From: Micropterix aruncella
Taxonomy: Eukaryota > Arthropoda > Insecta > Lepidoptera > Micropterigidae
Length of the DNA stretch: 64,000 nt
Direction of reading: 5' to 3'
Assembly: GCA_944548615.1 (NCBI GenBank)
Contig: OX155954.1
Coordinates: 8,157,498 to 8,221,497 of the forward strand
In this document: one piece after another, positions 47,760-59,290 of the stretch
How positions within the stretch are numbered: position 1 is the first letter of the stretch
How the letters are laid out: each line of letters starts with the position of its first letter
Position numbers and translations under genes: made by a program
Notes under the pieces: generated by a model
What the model was told of the DNA's origin: nothing
The model's input: only the letters and a program-made list of their open reading frames with translations
Databases searched by the model: none

Positions 47760-48400
47760 GTTCTTTCAGCCGTGGGATGAGCGTAGAAGACTTGGGGACA
47801 AGCCAATCTACTGTTTAGTTCACCAGCAACCCGTTAGAGACCGACGCCTTACGACGAGGCACCGGGAAAGGTACTTAGCGGGCAGCCTCACCCCCTAACT
47901 AACAGTTTTGGCAGGATATCTCCGTCTGGAATTAACCTTCAGGACACCTCCATCCTCTCGACTGGTTACGGGTCCGAAGTCGCTTTCGCAACCTCTACCT
48001 TTTGTATTACAGCGGTAATTCAGTTTGAATTTATCGCAGACCTGGGCGTTCTTTGCCCGTAGTGCCACACGGGATCCAGTGGCCCAAGGTCATTTCAAGA
48101 GTGGCCCAAGGTCATTCAAGAGTGGCATGACAACAGGCCAACATCCACCCCTAGTCTTCAGACCCCTTCAGCAATTAGTCAGAATGCACAACCGATTGGC
48201 TTCGCCGACCAGTGCGCGAACCGTCCAGTGGCGCCGGGATGCAATCCCGCCGGGAGAAACCGGTCCATCAGCTCTGACGCCTGAGACACGGGAGTCTTAC
48301 CCGAAGTAGCCTTCCACTCGAGGAGGCTTCTGAATAGGAGCTGAATCGTGAGTTGAGCCGATCCGAGAACAAAATGGATCCTGTGGCTCAAGCTGCACGA
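47760..48400 (+). repeat. Divergent F667-related repeat
   Basis: F667 landmarks in order: CGTTCTTTCAGCC, GTAGAAGACTTGGGGAC, ACTGGTTACGGGTCCGAAG, GCGTTCTTTGCCCG, CATTTCAAGAG, AGAATGCACAACCGATTGG. It resembles 7685-8310 more than the young copies. It includes a short internal duplication (GTGGCCCAAGGTCATT-CAAGA at 48076 and 48103). Confidence 0.6.
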
Positions 48401-51100
48401 AACCGTTCACCACCTCATTATGAGAGGTGCGAATACTCGTTATGAGGAATTACGGCGAATTACTCGTTCTGAGAGGTGCTCGTTATGAGAGATTCTATTG
48501 AATTATCTTGTTTATGAAGAATTAAGATTTCGGGCTGAAATCATTGTCCGGCGAAACTAATAGCAATTTATTTAGACATCTATAATAACATGATATGAAT
48601 GATAATGAATGTTTTTTTAATGAAGGACTGATTGATTTTAAAACCCAATAATTTAACCAATCATAACAATAATATCATTTAATTATTAGTGCTATCTATC
48701 GCATTATTATATAGGCTGATTACATCACAGATCAAATACCGAGAGATAGAATGCCATCTGTTGAAGATTAAAGCCTGTTATTATTACGTATTAAATCCTG
48801 TATTATTTCATTTCTAGATAGAAAACCGAAGAGAAGATTAATCAATATTTGGAATTATGACTGCCATCTACACTTTGCAATTGGTAGTAAAATCCTAGCT
48901 GCCAAAACGTAGTATGGCATCGAGCAAACTAAACCCCCTATATAATCAATGACGGTACCTATCTTCGGAATTCTCCTGTTTTGTATTTTTATGACGAGTT
49001 CTTCATTTACCGAATTCAATATACTTTAACAAATTGCCGAGACTATAAAATTAATGTCGAAACTCAAAAGTGATATGTTAACCGCGTGGGCCATTGTTGT
49101 TTCTGTCGGCTCCTTTGAATACAGCGCCTACGGCACTTCTATTGTGTTCGTTTTTCTGCATTTCTTGAATGAACTTCAGGTTCGTCGCCTCGTGGGTACG
49201 AAACGAGTTTATCAATAGGGTAATTCCGTGGAAGGGCTTCTCGAGAGAAGTCGGAGAATAGGGACTTTGTTAGTCGAAGATAGGCACGTAACTATTATAG
49301 TTGTATACATTGTCATCTAGACATGTACAGGTTACCTATGAAATCGAAGACTATCACGGTTGTTTGATGTTGAGATGTACGGAACTTTCGTTTTTATGAA
49401 AAAGATGCGAATTTGGGCAAAATTTCTTGATATTTCAAAAAATACGCACCTGAAAAAAGTTTCACTAAAATGTCTCTGCAGATGAGATTAAATACAATAA
49501 ATAAAGCTTACTTTTATATTGGTCAGTTATTTTGCCCATCTGTGGCTGCAAGTCAACAACCTTAAAACAAAATACATTACTCGAAAACTTCTCAAAAAAT
49601 CCTTTTTTCAGAGAACTTTCTCAAAATGAGCTGATTGATGAGTATACTCAATTTCATCGCCTAATGCTTTAATCAGTAAATAGGAACGAAGATGCCAATG
49701 TTGAGATCATATTCTGGGGTACTAAATGCTGCTTCTCACCTTTTGCTGAAGCAGCGTTACAGAGTTAATTACATCTACGCTGTTAGTTAAACAACGTAGA
49801 AGCAGAACGCTTCTTTATTAAATACTAGCTGATCCGTGCCCACTTCGTTGGGTGGTAAAACATTTTACTCGTGATGAAATTATGAGTGTGGTTTGGTTAG
49901 TACTGAGTGCTATGATTTATTTCCTGACTGCCAAAAGAAGGGTTATGTTTCAGCATATGTATGTACGTATTTGCATGCCAATTTAACTATATTACCTATA
50001 TTTGTGAGTGTCTTCTTGTGAGTGTCTTATTTGTGAGTGTCTTATCTCTTTAACCATTTATGCAGTGAAAGTGAAATTATATGCAGTACAGCAATATGAC
50101 CAATAAACATGACCTAACGATTTAAATTATATTTTTAATATAAAATACTACTTTTTGTTACCTTAATATAAAAGTTAGACATATGCTGTCGCTGTACTAA
50201 TCCAGAGATTAGTACAGCGACGATTAGTAATCGCTGTAGTAATCCAGAGATTACTTCCTACAATGTCACAAACTTTACCTCTTTATAATATTAGTATAGA
50301 TTAGACTGTCGCTGACTTTTTTGTAGGCATTATCAAGCTCTACAACTTTTCTCTAGAACTTAATCATATATCTGTCATCGTTAAGGCAGCGTCCGTTAGA
50401 AACGCTTCCGTTCGTCCGTTTTTCCGACTTACAATGGAAATCCGACTACCACGGAAAAGTCTTGACACTCACAAATAACGTGGTTTTCTATTGGTAAAAG
50501 AATTTTCAAAATCGGTTCAGTAGATCCAGATATTACCTACTTCCTACAACGTCACAAACTTTATCTCTTTATAATATTAGTTTACTTTATAATATATATA
50601 TAGATAATGTCGCCGTTACGGACAGAACGATTCTAAATGGTCAAATATTGGTACATACTTTTGTTGTTTTCATTAAGTTTTGTTTTGTCTAGCATATCGA
50701 TAGGTTTCTCCTCTCCAGCAAGTCTGCGGGATTCATTTTCTTCCCTGGAAGTAATAAGCAACAACATCAACACCGGAACATGGTTTTTTGGAAAACATTG
50801 ACAGACAAATATTGAATAAAATTTATTAGTACCTAAATTAAATTTAGGTTACCATAATTATATAATCAATAGTCACTAAAGCGTTTGTTGTGTGTATTTT
50901 TTTATTTTTAGTAATATATTTCGTAAAATTGAATTGCTTTCCTTAATTATTTTTGGGTTTTTTTCGTAAAAATATTTTTTGGAAACTATTCATGGAAGCA
51001 TATTATAATATTCATGGAAGCATTTATAATATGGAATAGAAATATTAACATCACTCGAAAAGAGAACAATTACCTAATAAACAATTGTAATAAACAACCT
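48401..51100. other. No gene; diverged repeats
   Basis: Includes a fragment at 49340-49375 matching the Penelope tail at 55669-55700 (inverted), a sequence starting CTAGCTGATCCGTGCCC at 49826 resembling a widespread insect repeat, and two short CAGA-loop hairpins at 50188-50258. No coding feature. Confidence 0.4.
50188..50221. repeat. Perfect hairpin, 15-bp arms, CAGA loop
   Basis: GTCGCTGTACTAATC (50188-50202) and its complement (50207-50221) enclose CAGA. Immediately downstream a second hairpin has the same loop (GTAATC-CAGA-GATTAC, 50240-50255). Both are followed by CTTTATAATATTAGTATAGA, a common lepidopteran repeat end. Confidence 0.7.
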
Positions 51101-51170
51101 AATCAATTACACATTTGAGAAAGCAAACGCCCTGGAATGGAAATTGTTAAAAATTGGCTAAACCAAATAC

Positions 51171-51520
51171 ATGCCATTTAGTATAACAACCAGAGGTCAA
51201 CCCACTACTAATAAAACTATTGTAATACACGAGTGCGATAGCGTAGAGTCTTGTAACTGTCAGCCTATACAAAGAGAAATATCTTGGAAATATCTAGGCA
51301 TCACTCTAGATTGCTTTCTCCGTTGGGATTCTCATATACATAACGTGGCTACGAAGGTGCGAATCCTTGGATATGTTTTCAAAGAACTGAGGAATATTCT
51401 GGATTCCAAAACACTAAAAACTGTTTATTATGGTTTATGTGAATCGCTTATTACTTACGGCATAATTGGATGGGGTGGATGTGGTAAAACCCTGCTAGAG
51501 CCATTGCAAGTTGCGCAGAA
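51171..51520 (+). pseudogene. LINE reverse transcriptase thumb, part 1
   Basis: Encodes KYLGITLDCFLRWDSHI, VRILGYVFKELRNIL and GLCESLITYGIIGWGG, the post-catalytic thumb of CR1/Jockey-group reverse transcriptases. The frame is interrupted after AQN at about 51520 by the R4-like insertion. The remainder of the 135-codon frame is inserted sequence. Confidence 0.75.
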
Positions 51521-52989
51521 TAATAAATACAAACGGAGCTGCCATGGAATTCACCGACCGGAGTCGGGCCCATCATAATACTATTTTTTACACTTCTGGG
51601 GGGTGAGCAGTGGATTCCGGACTTACGAACCGGCTGTGGTAGGTTTAGGACAGCTGTCTTGCCACATGTGAGCGTTCACCTTGCCACCCATTCACTCCCC
51701 CTTCGAAGCCATAGAATTTGAGATGCGCAAATCGCAGTTTTAGATAATTTTTCTAAGAAAGAGTTGATTATTTTTCTGGAAAGGCCAAGATCTTTAAAGA
51801 GGTGAAATAGAGATTTAGCTGGCAGGCCACGAGCGCCAACTTCCACCGCGTGAAGGTGAACAGTGAAGCCGTTCCGGGTTACGGCATTTGCAAGATCATG
51901 GTATTTATTTAATTTGTACTCGTGGTCTTTTGGGATATTTGATTCCCATGGAACAGTTAATTCTACAATAAGAGCCACCTTCCGAGATAGAGAGTAAAGA
52001 GTTATATCTGGACGGAGGGCTGTGCATCCGAGACTTTCAGGGAATTTATACTGCTTAGAGACCGAATCAACCTCCAGAATCCAATCTGTAGCTTTCTCGA
52101 TTATTGAGAAAGGTTTTGTAGTTAAATGTTTTTTGCCTTTAGAGCCATCCCGCACAAACTGTATTGGGGGTTTGGAGGATACTGTCAAACCCTTGTTGGC
52201 ACGAGCCACTGAGAGACTAATTACCTCGCGAATAACAGCGAGAACTTTGTCATGGCGGTAAGTGTACCGTCCTTGATCTAAGGCCACCTTGCAGCCAGCT
52301 AGAATGTGTCTAGCTGTGCAAGGAGTATTGCTACAGAGGGGACAAGAACTATCCTCGACCCAACGAGCGAGGTTACTGGGGTATGGAAGTGTATGCTGAA
52401 AGGCATTCAAATAAAATTTCAGCATCTCTGGCGTCCAGCAGTCAAGATTACCTTCCAGTGCATTGGAGGCGGAATGCAAAGTCCCCAATTGTTGTCCAAT
52501 CATTCTGGCATTGAAGGCCAATAGCATGAGCCATACTGTTGCTGTCGTAATCTCCCCGCAAAAGAGACTTCTTCAAGTCCACGTCGCTCGTGGTTGTACT
52601 GCCATACCCCAGACCAGTGCCATTCTGGCTGATTCCAGTAAGGAACTTTTTGTGGAAGTCTACGCGGGCTTGTAGATCATTTGAATCACTACGGCCACTT
52701 ATTACGTGCTTCGATATTGCCGGATCTTTGGAATTGCACAGAATCGAATTTTTGGTTATTCTGGAGTTGGCGTAGAGCAGAGAGGGCAGTTTAAGCGCTA
52801 GCCCAAAATTTTGTTTGGACCTGAAGAGAGTCGAGGGGTCAGCTGGTTTGGCTAAGGACAGCCAGGATTTTAAACTAGCTGTCACCAGCGCATCTAGACG
52901 GGACAGTTGGGTTTTGGTAAAATCGTAAATAAGAAAGGGCCATGACAAATGTGACGTTAGATAATATTATATTAAATTAATAATATTAT
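51521..52989 (-). mobile_element. R4/Dong-like retrotransposon, 5'-truncated
   Basis: Inserted in the LINE between GCGCAGAA and TTATTCTACGTAGACC, which are separated only by an AT-rich TTTATATTATAAA-like segment in the empty copy (58665-58690). The 3' end lies at about 51521-51535 and ends CCATGGCAGCTC. A second 3' end sits at 22046-22640 against (TA)n. R4/Dong elements of silkworm prefer TAA-type repeats, which fits the AT-rich targets here. Confidence 0.7.
51676..52948 (-). pseudogene. R4-like polyprotein C-terminus with PD-(D/E)XK endonuclease
   Basis: Two overlapping frames, 52948-52448 and 52527-51676, joined by a frameshift near 52510. The upstream part has KSWLSLAKPADPSTLFR and a GLALKLPSLL block, typical after the RT of R2/R4-type elements. 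The downstream part has a CCHC zinc motif (C62, C65, H74, C79 of the 283-codon frame; spacing 2-8-4). It then has RPDITLYS, KVALIVELTVPWES and YKLNKYHDLA, the PD-(D/E)XK restriction-like endonuclease that nicks the target. The catalytic RT is missing, so it is 5'-truncated. Confidence 0.75.
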
Positions 52990-53365
52990 ATTAAAAATTA
53001 TTCTACGTAGACCATATCGCCATCCTACTAATGAACTTTATAAGGAAGCTAAAGTTCTTGACTGTAGGCAACTTTTTCTAAAAACTTCCCTCTTAAGGCT
53101 ATTTTTGGACAGTAACTCAAATTTAGGAATAATTCAGAACCGGCGACCAACGAGACAAGTTTTAGAAAATAGCTTAATAATACCTAGAAGGAAAACATCA
53201 TTTGGACAAAGACATTACTCTTTCATTGCGCCGAGATTTTACAATCTGATCAATATGGAAATAAAAATGAATTTGACATTTAGGGAATTCAAAAATAAAT
53301 TAAAGGAATGGTTATCGAATCATGACAGACTAACCATACATCAAATGTTAGAAATAATAGTATAA
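52990..53365 (+). pseudogene. LINE protein C-terminus, part 2
   Basis: Resumes the LINE frame after the insertion: RRPYRHPTNELYKEAKVLD, RRPTRQVLENSLIIPRR, SFGQRHYSFIAPRFYNLI and FREFKNKLKEWL, then a stop at 53365. This is the usual C-terminal tail of CR1/Jockey-group ORF2 proteins. The matching minus-strand copy spans 58300-58670. Confidence 0.7.
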
Positions 53366-53626
53366 TAAAATCTAGGTGCACAAATTATTAACATATTTTT
53401 AAACATATATGTTAAGTATATTTTAACATTGAACTAACTACCAAAAATTATTTGACTTTGACAATGAAGTACATTTTTTAGACTAGGTAATTTTATATTA
53501 ATAAATATTAATGACTGTTTCTTTCTTATAAATAGGATAGAAAACGAATTTACCGCGTGAAATTTGTAGGACCCGACGTTTCGGTGACGTTGCAGCCGCC
53601 GTTGTCTAGGGTAAACTGAAGAGCTG

Positions 53627-54256
53627 TCAGTCCGTTGTTTTGCGGGTAGGCCGCAAACCGCTGCCGCCACTGCGTAGGTTATAACGGTGGTGGGGGGCCG
53701 GGCTCGGAGCGCGGGAATTTTTAAAATCCGTCTTGCACACAACACTCACTGTATCCTGTTTTACGTCTTTGCGTTCGGCGTTCGGCGGCGGGAACATTTT
53801 AAGAAGAGGGTTCCACGTAGAAGAGAGTTTGTAGCCGTCATCTCTATTGAAGTTCGGAGTTCTTCTTATTTCAATGGCTTCCCGGATCATGCGAGGAAAG
53901 TAGAATTGTTCCTTGGATAGAACAATGGGATTTTGAAACTGCATCCAGTGGTTACTTCCGCTATCCAATATATGTTCGCAGATCGCCGATTTTTCTCGCT
54001 GAACGTTTTTAACAGCTTTGATGTGTTCTGTCAGTCGCGTGGCTATGGGCCGTTTCGTTTGTCCAACGTAGGCTAGACCGCAGCTGCATTCGACTTTATA
54101 CACACCCGGGGTTTGCAGTGGTATTACATCCTTTACAGGCCTCAAAAATCGAGCTATATTTTGGGTCGGTTTGAAGATCGTTTTTATATCGAATCTGTTT
54201 AGCATCTTACTTATTCGATCTGTCACGCCCTTGACGTATGGTAAGAATGCTCTTGA
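53627..54256 (-). pseudogene. Penelope C-terminus, inverted left arm
   Basis: Minus-strand copy of the GIY-YIG endonuclease segment, almost identical to 54937-55566. It includes YKVECSCGLAYVGQTKR and LTEHIKAVKN. The frame runs on to 54301 only because inverted RT sequence happens to be open. It has no RT of its own, so it is part of the inverted arm and not a separate gene. Confidence 0.75.
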
Positions 54257-55566
54257 GCTCTTGAGCTTTGACGTCGAATCTTTATTTACGAATTTGCCCA
54301 TTTCGAAGTGTCTTACGGTGGTGAGAGATAAACTAAGGTCTGAGGACCTCCCTATTAGCTACGCCGACATGCTTCAACATTGCCTGACATCCTGCTACTT
54401 TCTATGGAACGGCGATTATTACAAACAAATCGACGGAGTAGCAATGGGATGCCCCGTATCGCCGATAGTTAGTGACCTATATATGGAATATTTTGAGGAA
54501 TTAGCCATAAAAACCTCCAAAATTAAACCCATTCTCTGGCTTCGCTACGTGGATGATACCTTCTGCATCCTGAAAGGCAACATTCAAACGGTGAAAGAAT
54601 TCCTGGGTCATCTAAACACCATACACCCAAAACGACGGCTCCTTACCATTTTTGGATGTCAAAGTGACGAGGAGAAGTGACAATACTCTCGGACATACGG
54701 TATATCGGAAGCCCACACATACGGACAGATATTTGCATGCAAGCTCACACCATCATCCCTACCATCTACGTTCAGTGCAAACGTCGCTCGTGAATCGAGC
54801 ACGCGATCTATGCGACACTGAGCATTTTCCGAAGGAGATGGAACATGTCAATGATGTCCTTAGGAAAAATGGATACGGAAAATATCACGAGACACGCACA
54901 CGATCTAATACGGACGAAACTCAAAAACCGAGCAGATCAAGAGCATTCTTACCATACGTCAAGGGCGTGACAGATCGAATAAGTAAGATGCTAAACAGAT
55001 TCGATATAAAAACGATCTTCAAACCGACCCAAAATATAGCTCGATTTTTGAGGCCTGTAAAGGATGTAATACCACTGCAAACCCCGGGTGTGTATAAAGT
55101 CGAATGCAGCTGCGGTCTAGCCTACGTTGGACAAACGAAACGGCCCATAGCCACGCGACTGACAGAACACATCAAAGCTGTTAAAAACGTTCAGCGAGAA
55201 AAATCGGCGATCTGCGAACATATATTGGATAGCGGAAGTAACCACTGGATGCAGTTTCAAAATCCCATTGTTCTATCCAAGGAACAATTCTACTTTCCTC
55301 GCATGATCCGGGAAGCCATTGAAATAAGAAGAACTCCGAACTTCAATAGAGATGACGGCTACAAACTCTCTTCTACGTGGAACCCTCTTCTTAAAATGTT
55401 CCCGCCGCCGAACGCCGAACGCAAAGACGTAAAACAGGATACAGTGAGTGTTGTGTGCAAGACGGATTTTAAAAATTCCCGCGCTCCGAGCCCGGCCCCC
55501 CACCACCGTTATAACCTACGCAGTGGCGGCAGCGGTTTGCGGCCTACCCGCAAAACAACGGACTGA
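54257..55566 (+). pseudogene. Penelope-like polyprotein: partial RT + GIY-YIG endonuclease
   Basis: Starts within the RT at LSFDVESLFTNLP (motif A) and continues through AMGCPVSPIVSDLYMEYFE (motif B) and LRYVDDTFCILKG (catalytic YVDD, 54546-54557). A 1-nt frame change at 54650-54665 separates the RT frame (stop at 54680) from the rest. The continuation has DVKVTRRSDNTLGH, VYRKPTHTDRYLH, a linker and a GIY-YIG nuclease (CSCGLAYVGQTKRPIATRL, 55106-55162), ending at 55566. The N-terminal RT fingers are missing. The protein would otherwise copy the element by target-primed reverse transcription. Confidence 0.8.
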
Positions 55567-56159
55567 CAGCTCTTCAGTTTACCCTAGACAACGGCGGCTG
55601 CAACGTCACCGAAACGTCGGGTCCTACAAATTTCACGCGGTAAATTCGTTTTCTATCCTATTTATAATGTCAAACAACCGCGATAGTCTTCGATTTCATG
55701 TTTCTTTCTTTTCTCACATATAACTTTATTTATTTGATTTAATCGAATTTTAATATGATATTTATTGCCGATTAAATAATGGAATTGCATTTTGTTTATT
55801 ATATTATCTTTCAATATTTTCTTTATTAATATTATTTTTTATTTTATTCTGAAGACCACATGTTAGGGCAATTTAGTGTCATTAGTTTTTTACTAAAACT
55901 TGTATATTTGTAAGCAACCAAGCAATCAAGCAAACTTGATTGTAATATTGGAGTCCTGTCCACCCTAGAACGGGCTAGTCCCAGTTGGGTGACAGAAACA
56001 AATAAGCAAAAGGTTAAGGTTTTGCCATTCGGTTCCTGTTATTTTTATAACCTAATCAATGTTTCATAGTAATTAATTGTTAAATAAATAAATAAATAAA
56101 TATGTATTATTATAATTCATATTTATTCATTTATAATCTATTTATGGATATGGTATATT

Positions 56160-56777
56160 TGTCTGTCTGTCTTTTAGAGCTTAATAGACTTTGACAAAGT
56201 TTACCGATCACCATGAAAGTTGGCACATTTATATATTTTTACATGGAGAAGGTTTTCATATCCGCTGTAATTCGTCACTGCGTAGCGCTGCAGCGTATCG
56301 ACTTCTATATTGTTTAACCGATCACCATGCAAAATTGGCATACATACATAGGTACATGGCATACATACACGAACAATATTTTCGCGCTATCCACTTTGTT
56401 GTAACTCGCCACTAGATGGCGATGCAGTACATCAACTTCTATACCATTCAAACGGTCGCCATACAAATTGGTATAGGTACATAGGTATTTGAGCACAGGT
56501 AATATTTTCGCCCTATCCACTTTGTTGTAACTAGCGACTAGATAGAGCTGCAGCACATATACATCTATACCGCACAGCCGATCGCCATGAAAATTTTATA
56601 AATGCATAGGAAGTGTAAACGGACTAATGAACCGATGTGAATTTTTGAATAGAGAATAGGTGAGGCAACGGTGAGTAACATGGGCTTCATGGGCAAGGGG
56701 GGGGGGGGGGGGGGAGGGGTAAGAGTGGGATGGAAAAAAAGCCGATACCCGATCATCGCCGGGTAACATTCCACTAG
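56160..56777 (+). mobile_element. Non-autonomous Helitron, second copy
   Basis: The same ~105-bp units (CCGATCACCATGAAAGTTGG, TTTTCGCGCTATCCACTTTG, TTGTAACTCGCCACTAGATG) as 34820-35383. It ends in TACCCG/CGGGTA hairpin (56746-56765) and CTAG (56774-56777) followed by T. A G-run of about 20 lies at 56697-56716. Confidence 0.65.
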
Positions 56778-57169
56778 TATAATAATATAATAATGGTAAT
56801 ATAATGTCCTCGTAGCACGTGCTCATGCGCATATGCTCATGCTCTGCGTTGCTGCGGCTGGTGATGGCGACGCCGACGTGAGACTACCGGCGTGGAACCG
56901 TAAATAAAATGGTAACAAGTACGCTCATTGAACCGCCTCTCGCTAAAACCGGAGCACTAATTAATAGTCCGGAGGTCCAATAGAGTTAACTGTTTGTCAT
57001 AGGGCGCACGAACGGCTTAACCGATCTGAGATGAAAAGCCTTTGGTTGAAAGGATTGCAGTAAACGTCTTTTCGACGCACAAAACATTCGCTTTAAATGC
57101 TAGATTTTCTAGCTAGGGAAGAGTGGAGTGATTGCAAATGCGCTCATACAGAATGGGACAACATAACTT

Positions 57170-57490
57170 CCTTTACCTTTTTAGTAAGTCGGAGCAGTCG
57201 CCGTTAGGTCCGCAACCACCCAGGCTCTATAGGAAACAGTAGGTACTGCTTCCAGACTCCCCCGACTGTTAGTCAGAATGCACAATCGATTGGCTTACGG
57301 CGCACGGTGCGCAGGCCGTCCAGGAGCGCCAGAAGGTTGATTCCTAGGGGAAACTAGCCCCGAGGCCAGAGTCCTGCGCGGGCTCGTACTTCATGCGTGG
57401 AGGCCGCAGGATGGGTGTTGACCCATGAGTGTGACCAACCCTGAACAGAATGGGTCTTCGTGGCCAAGTCAGCATGGGCCCATTAGCTCC
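57170..57490 (+). repeat. F667, 3' half only
   Basis: Contains AGCAGTCGCCGTTAGGTCCG through GCATGGGCCCATTAGCTCC, i.e. the second half of F667. It is followed directly by the 5' half of another copy. It carries an AGGT insertion in GTAC (57240) relative to the copies at 6984 and 62909. Confidence 0.7.
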
Positions 57491-57745
57491 ATTAGCACCC
57501 GTCATCTCAGGAAGTTTTAACGATAGTGATAGTTCTATCTGCCGTGAGGTGAGCGTATAAGACTTTGGAACGAAACAGTCCATTATCTAGTTACGCCACT
57601 CGCCCATAAGAAGCCAATGCCTTACCGCGAGACACCATAGGTATGCTTGCACTCAGCGGGCCGACATCGTGCCCTTACTTCAAGTTACGACCAGATTTCT
57701 TCGGCCTCCCGACTGGTTACGGGTTCGAGGTCGCTTGCGCCGTCA
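57491..57745 (+). repeat. F667 5' half, split by a LINE
   Basis: From CCCGTCATCTCAGGAAG to GGTTCGAGGTCGCTTGCGCC, then interrupted by the LINE at 57746-59130. It resumes at about 59160 (CCCTTATGTAGCGG, matching CCCTTACGAAGCGG of copy 1) and runs to about 59290. Confidence 0.7.
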
Positions 57746-59130
57746 TCCCTGTTAATTATTTATTTATTTATTTAAGAATTAATTACTATGAAACATTGAT
57801 TAGCTTATAAAAATAACAGGAACCGAATGGCAAAACCTTAACCTTTTGCTTATTTGTTTCTGTCACCCAACTGGGACTAGGCCGTTCTAGGGTGGACAGG
57901 ACTCCAATATTACAATCAAGTTTGCTTGATTGCTTGGTTGCTTACAAATATACAAGTTTTAGTAAAAAGCTAATGACACTAAATTGCCCTAAAATGTGGT
58001 CTTCAGAATAAAATAAAATAATAATAATAATAAAAAAAACATTAAATGATAATATAATAAATAAAATCCAATTCCATTATTTAATCGGCAATAAATATCA
58101 TATGAAATTCGATTAAATAAAATAAATAAAGTTATATGTTAGAAAAGAAAGAAACAGTCATTAATATTTATTAATATAAAAATACCTAGTCTAAAAAGTA
58201 TACTTCATTGTCAAAGTTAAATAATTTTTGGTAGTTAGTTCAATGTTAAAATATACTTAACATTATGTGTTTAAAAATATGTTAATAATTTGTGCACCTA
58301 AGTTTTATTATACTATAACATTTGATGTATGGTTAGTCTGTCATGATTCGATAACCATTTTTTAAATTTATTTTTGAATTCCCTAAATGTCAAATTCATT
58401 TTTATTTCCATATTGATCAGATTGTAAAATCTCGGCGCAAAGAAAGAGTAATGTCTTTGTCCAAATGATGTTTTCCTTCTGGGTATTTTTAAGCTATTTT
58501 CTAAAACTTGTCTCGTTGGTCGCCGGTTCTGAATTATTCCTAAATTTGAGTTACTGTGCAGAAATAGCCTTAAGATGGAAGTTTTTAGAAAAAGTTGCCT
58601 ACAATCAAGAACTTTAGCTTCCTTATAAAGTTCATTAGTGGGATGGCGATATGGTCTACGTAGAATAATTTATAATATAAATTTCTGCGCAACTTGCAAT
58701 GGCTCTAGCAGGGTTTTACCACATCCACCCCATCCAATTACGCTGTAAGTAATAAGCGATTCACATAAAGCATAATAAACAGTTTTTAGTGATTTGGAAT
58801 ACAGAATATTCCTCAGTTCTTTGTAAACATATCCAAGGATTCGCACCTTCGTAGCCACGTTATGTATATGAGAATCCCAACGGAGAAAGCAATCTAGAGT
58901 GATGCCTAGATATTTCCAAGATATTTCTCTTTGTATAGGCTGACAGTTACAAGACTCTACGCTATCGCACTCGTGTATTACAATAGTTTTATTAGTAGTG
59001 GGTTGACCTCTGGTTGTTATACTAAATGGCATGTATTTGGTTTTGCCAACATTAAGCGTCAACATAAAGTTTCCTGGCCAATTTTTAACAATTTCCATGC
59101 CCTCGTTTGCTTTCTCAAATGTGTAATCCC
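57746..59130 (-). mobile_element. CR1/Jockey-group LINE 3' half, uninterrupted copy
   Basis: Minus-strand counterpart of 51104-56095 without the R4-like or Penelope insertions. It starts with an inverted (TAAA)n tail at 57750-57775 and ends at the same 5' position as the other copy. It is inserted into an F667 copy. Confidence 0.8.
58300..59098 (-). pseudogene. LINE reverse transcriptase C-terminal fragment
   Basis: The frame from 59098 encodes FMLTLNVGKTKYMPFS (post-YADD block), KYLGITLDCFLRWDSHI, VRILGYVYKELRNIL and LITYSVIGWGG. It stops at 58670 and continues in another frame to the C-terminal block near 58300, so it is frameshifted. The RT catalytic core is absent. Confidence 0.7.
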
Positions 59131-59159
59131 AGTTTGAACCCTTGAATAGTGTAGAAGTT

Positions 59160-59290
59160 TGAACCCTTATGTAGCGGTGATTCGGTGTCTACCGAATCTA
59201 TTACGGACGACGGTGTCCTTTGCCTGGCTTTTCACCGAGTATCGGGTAAGGGGTTTGTCGTTTCAAGAGCCTTTGCCATGGTAGAAGGGA
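59160..59290 (+). repeat. F667, continuation after LINE insertion
   Basis: TAGCGGTGATTCGG, TCTACCGAATCTATTACGGA, TCCTTTGCC and TCGTTTCAAGAGC match F667 positions following those at 57745. 59291-59917 shows only a short (AGAGT)n run near 59549 and no gene. Confidence 0.6.

Larger units (their letters stand above)
53528..55698 (+). mobile_element. Penelope-like element with 731-bp inverted arms
   Basis: A 12-bp direct repeat TGTTTCTTTCTT (53516-53527 and 55699-55710) brackets it. The uninterrupted LINE copy at 58150-58165 has the sequence only once. Near-identical inverted arms of about 731 bp (53526-54256 minus, 54937-55667 plus) flank a partial reverse transcriptase. The left junction cuts the RT at its FDVESLF motif. 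Inverted duplication with 5' truncation is common for Penelope-like elements. Confidence 0.85.
51104..56095 (+). mobile_element. CR1/Jockey-group LINE 3' half, split by two insertions
   Basis: LINE segments 51104-51520, about 52990-53515 and 55699-56095 are collinear with the uninterrupted minus-strand copy at 57746-59130. The intervening sequences are an R4-like element and a Penelope-like element. The LINE ends in a (TAAA)n tail near 56095. Both copies begin at the same point (ATTACACATTTGAGAAAGC), so both are 5'-truncated there or the family is short. Confidence 0.8.

Noticed and set aside
47366..47806. 146-codon minus-strand ORF
   Set aside because: It spans a hAT-like end and part of a divergent F667 copy; no motif.
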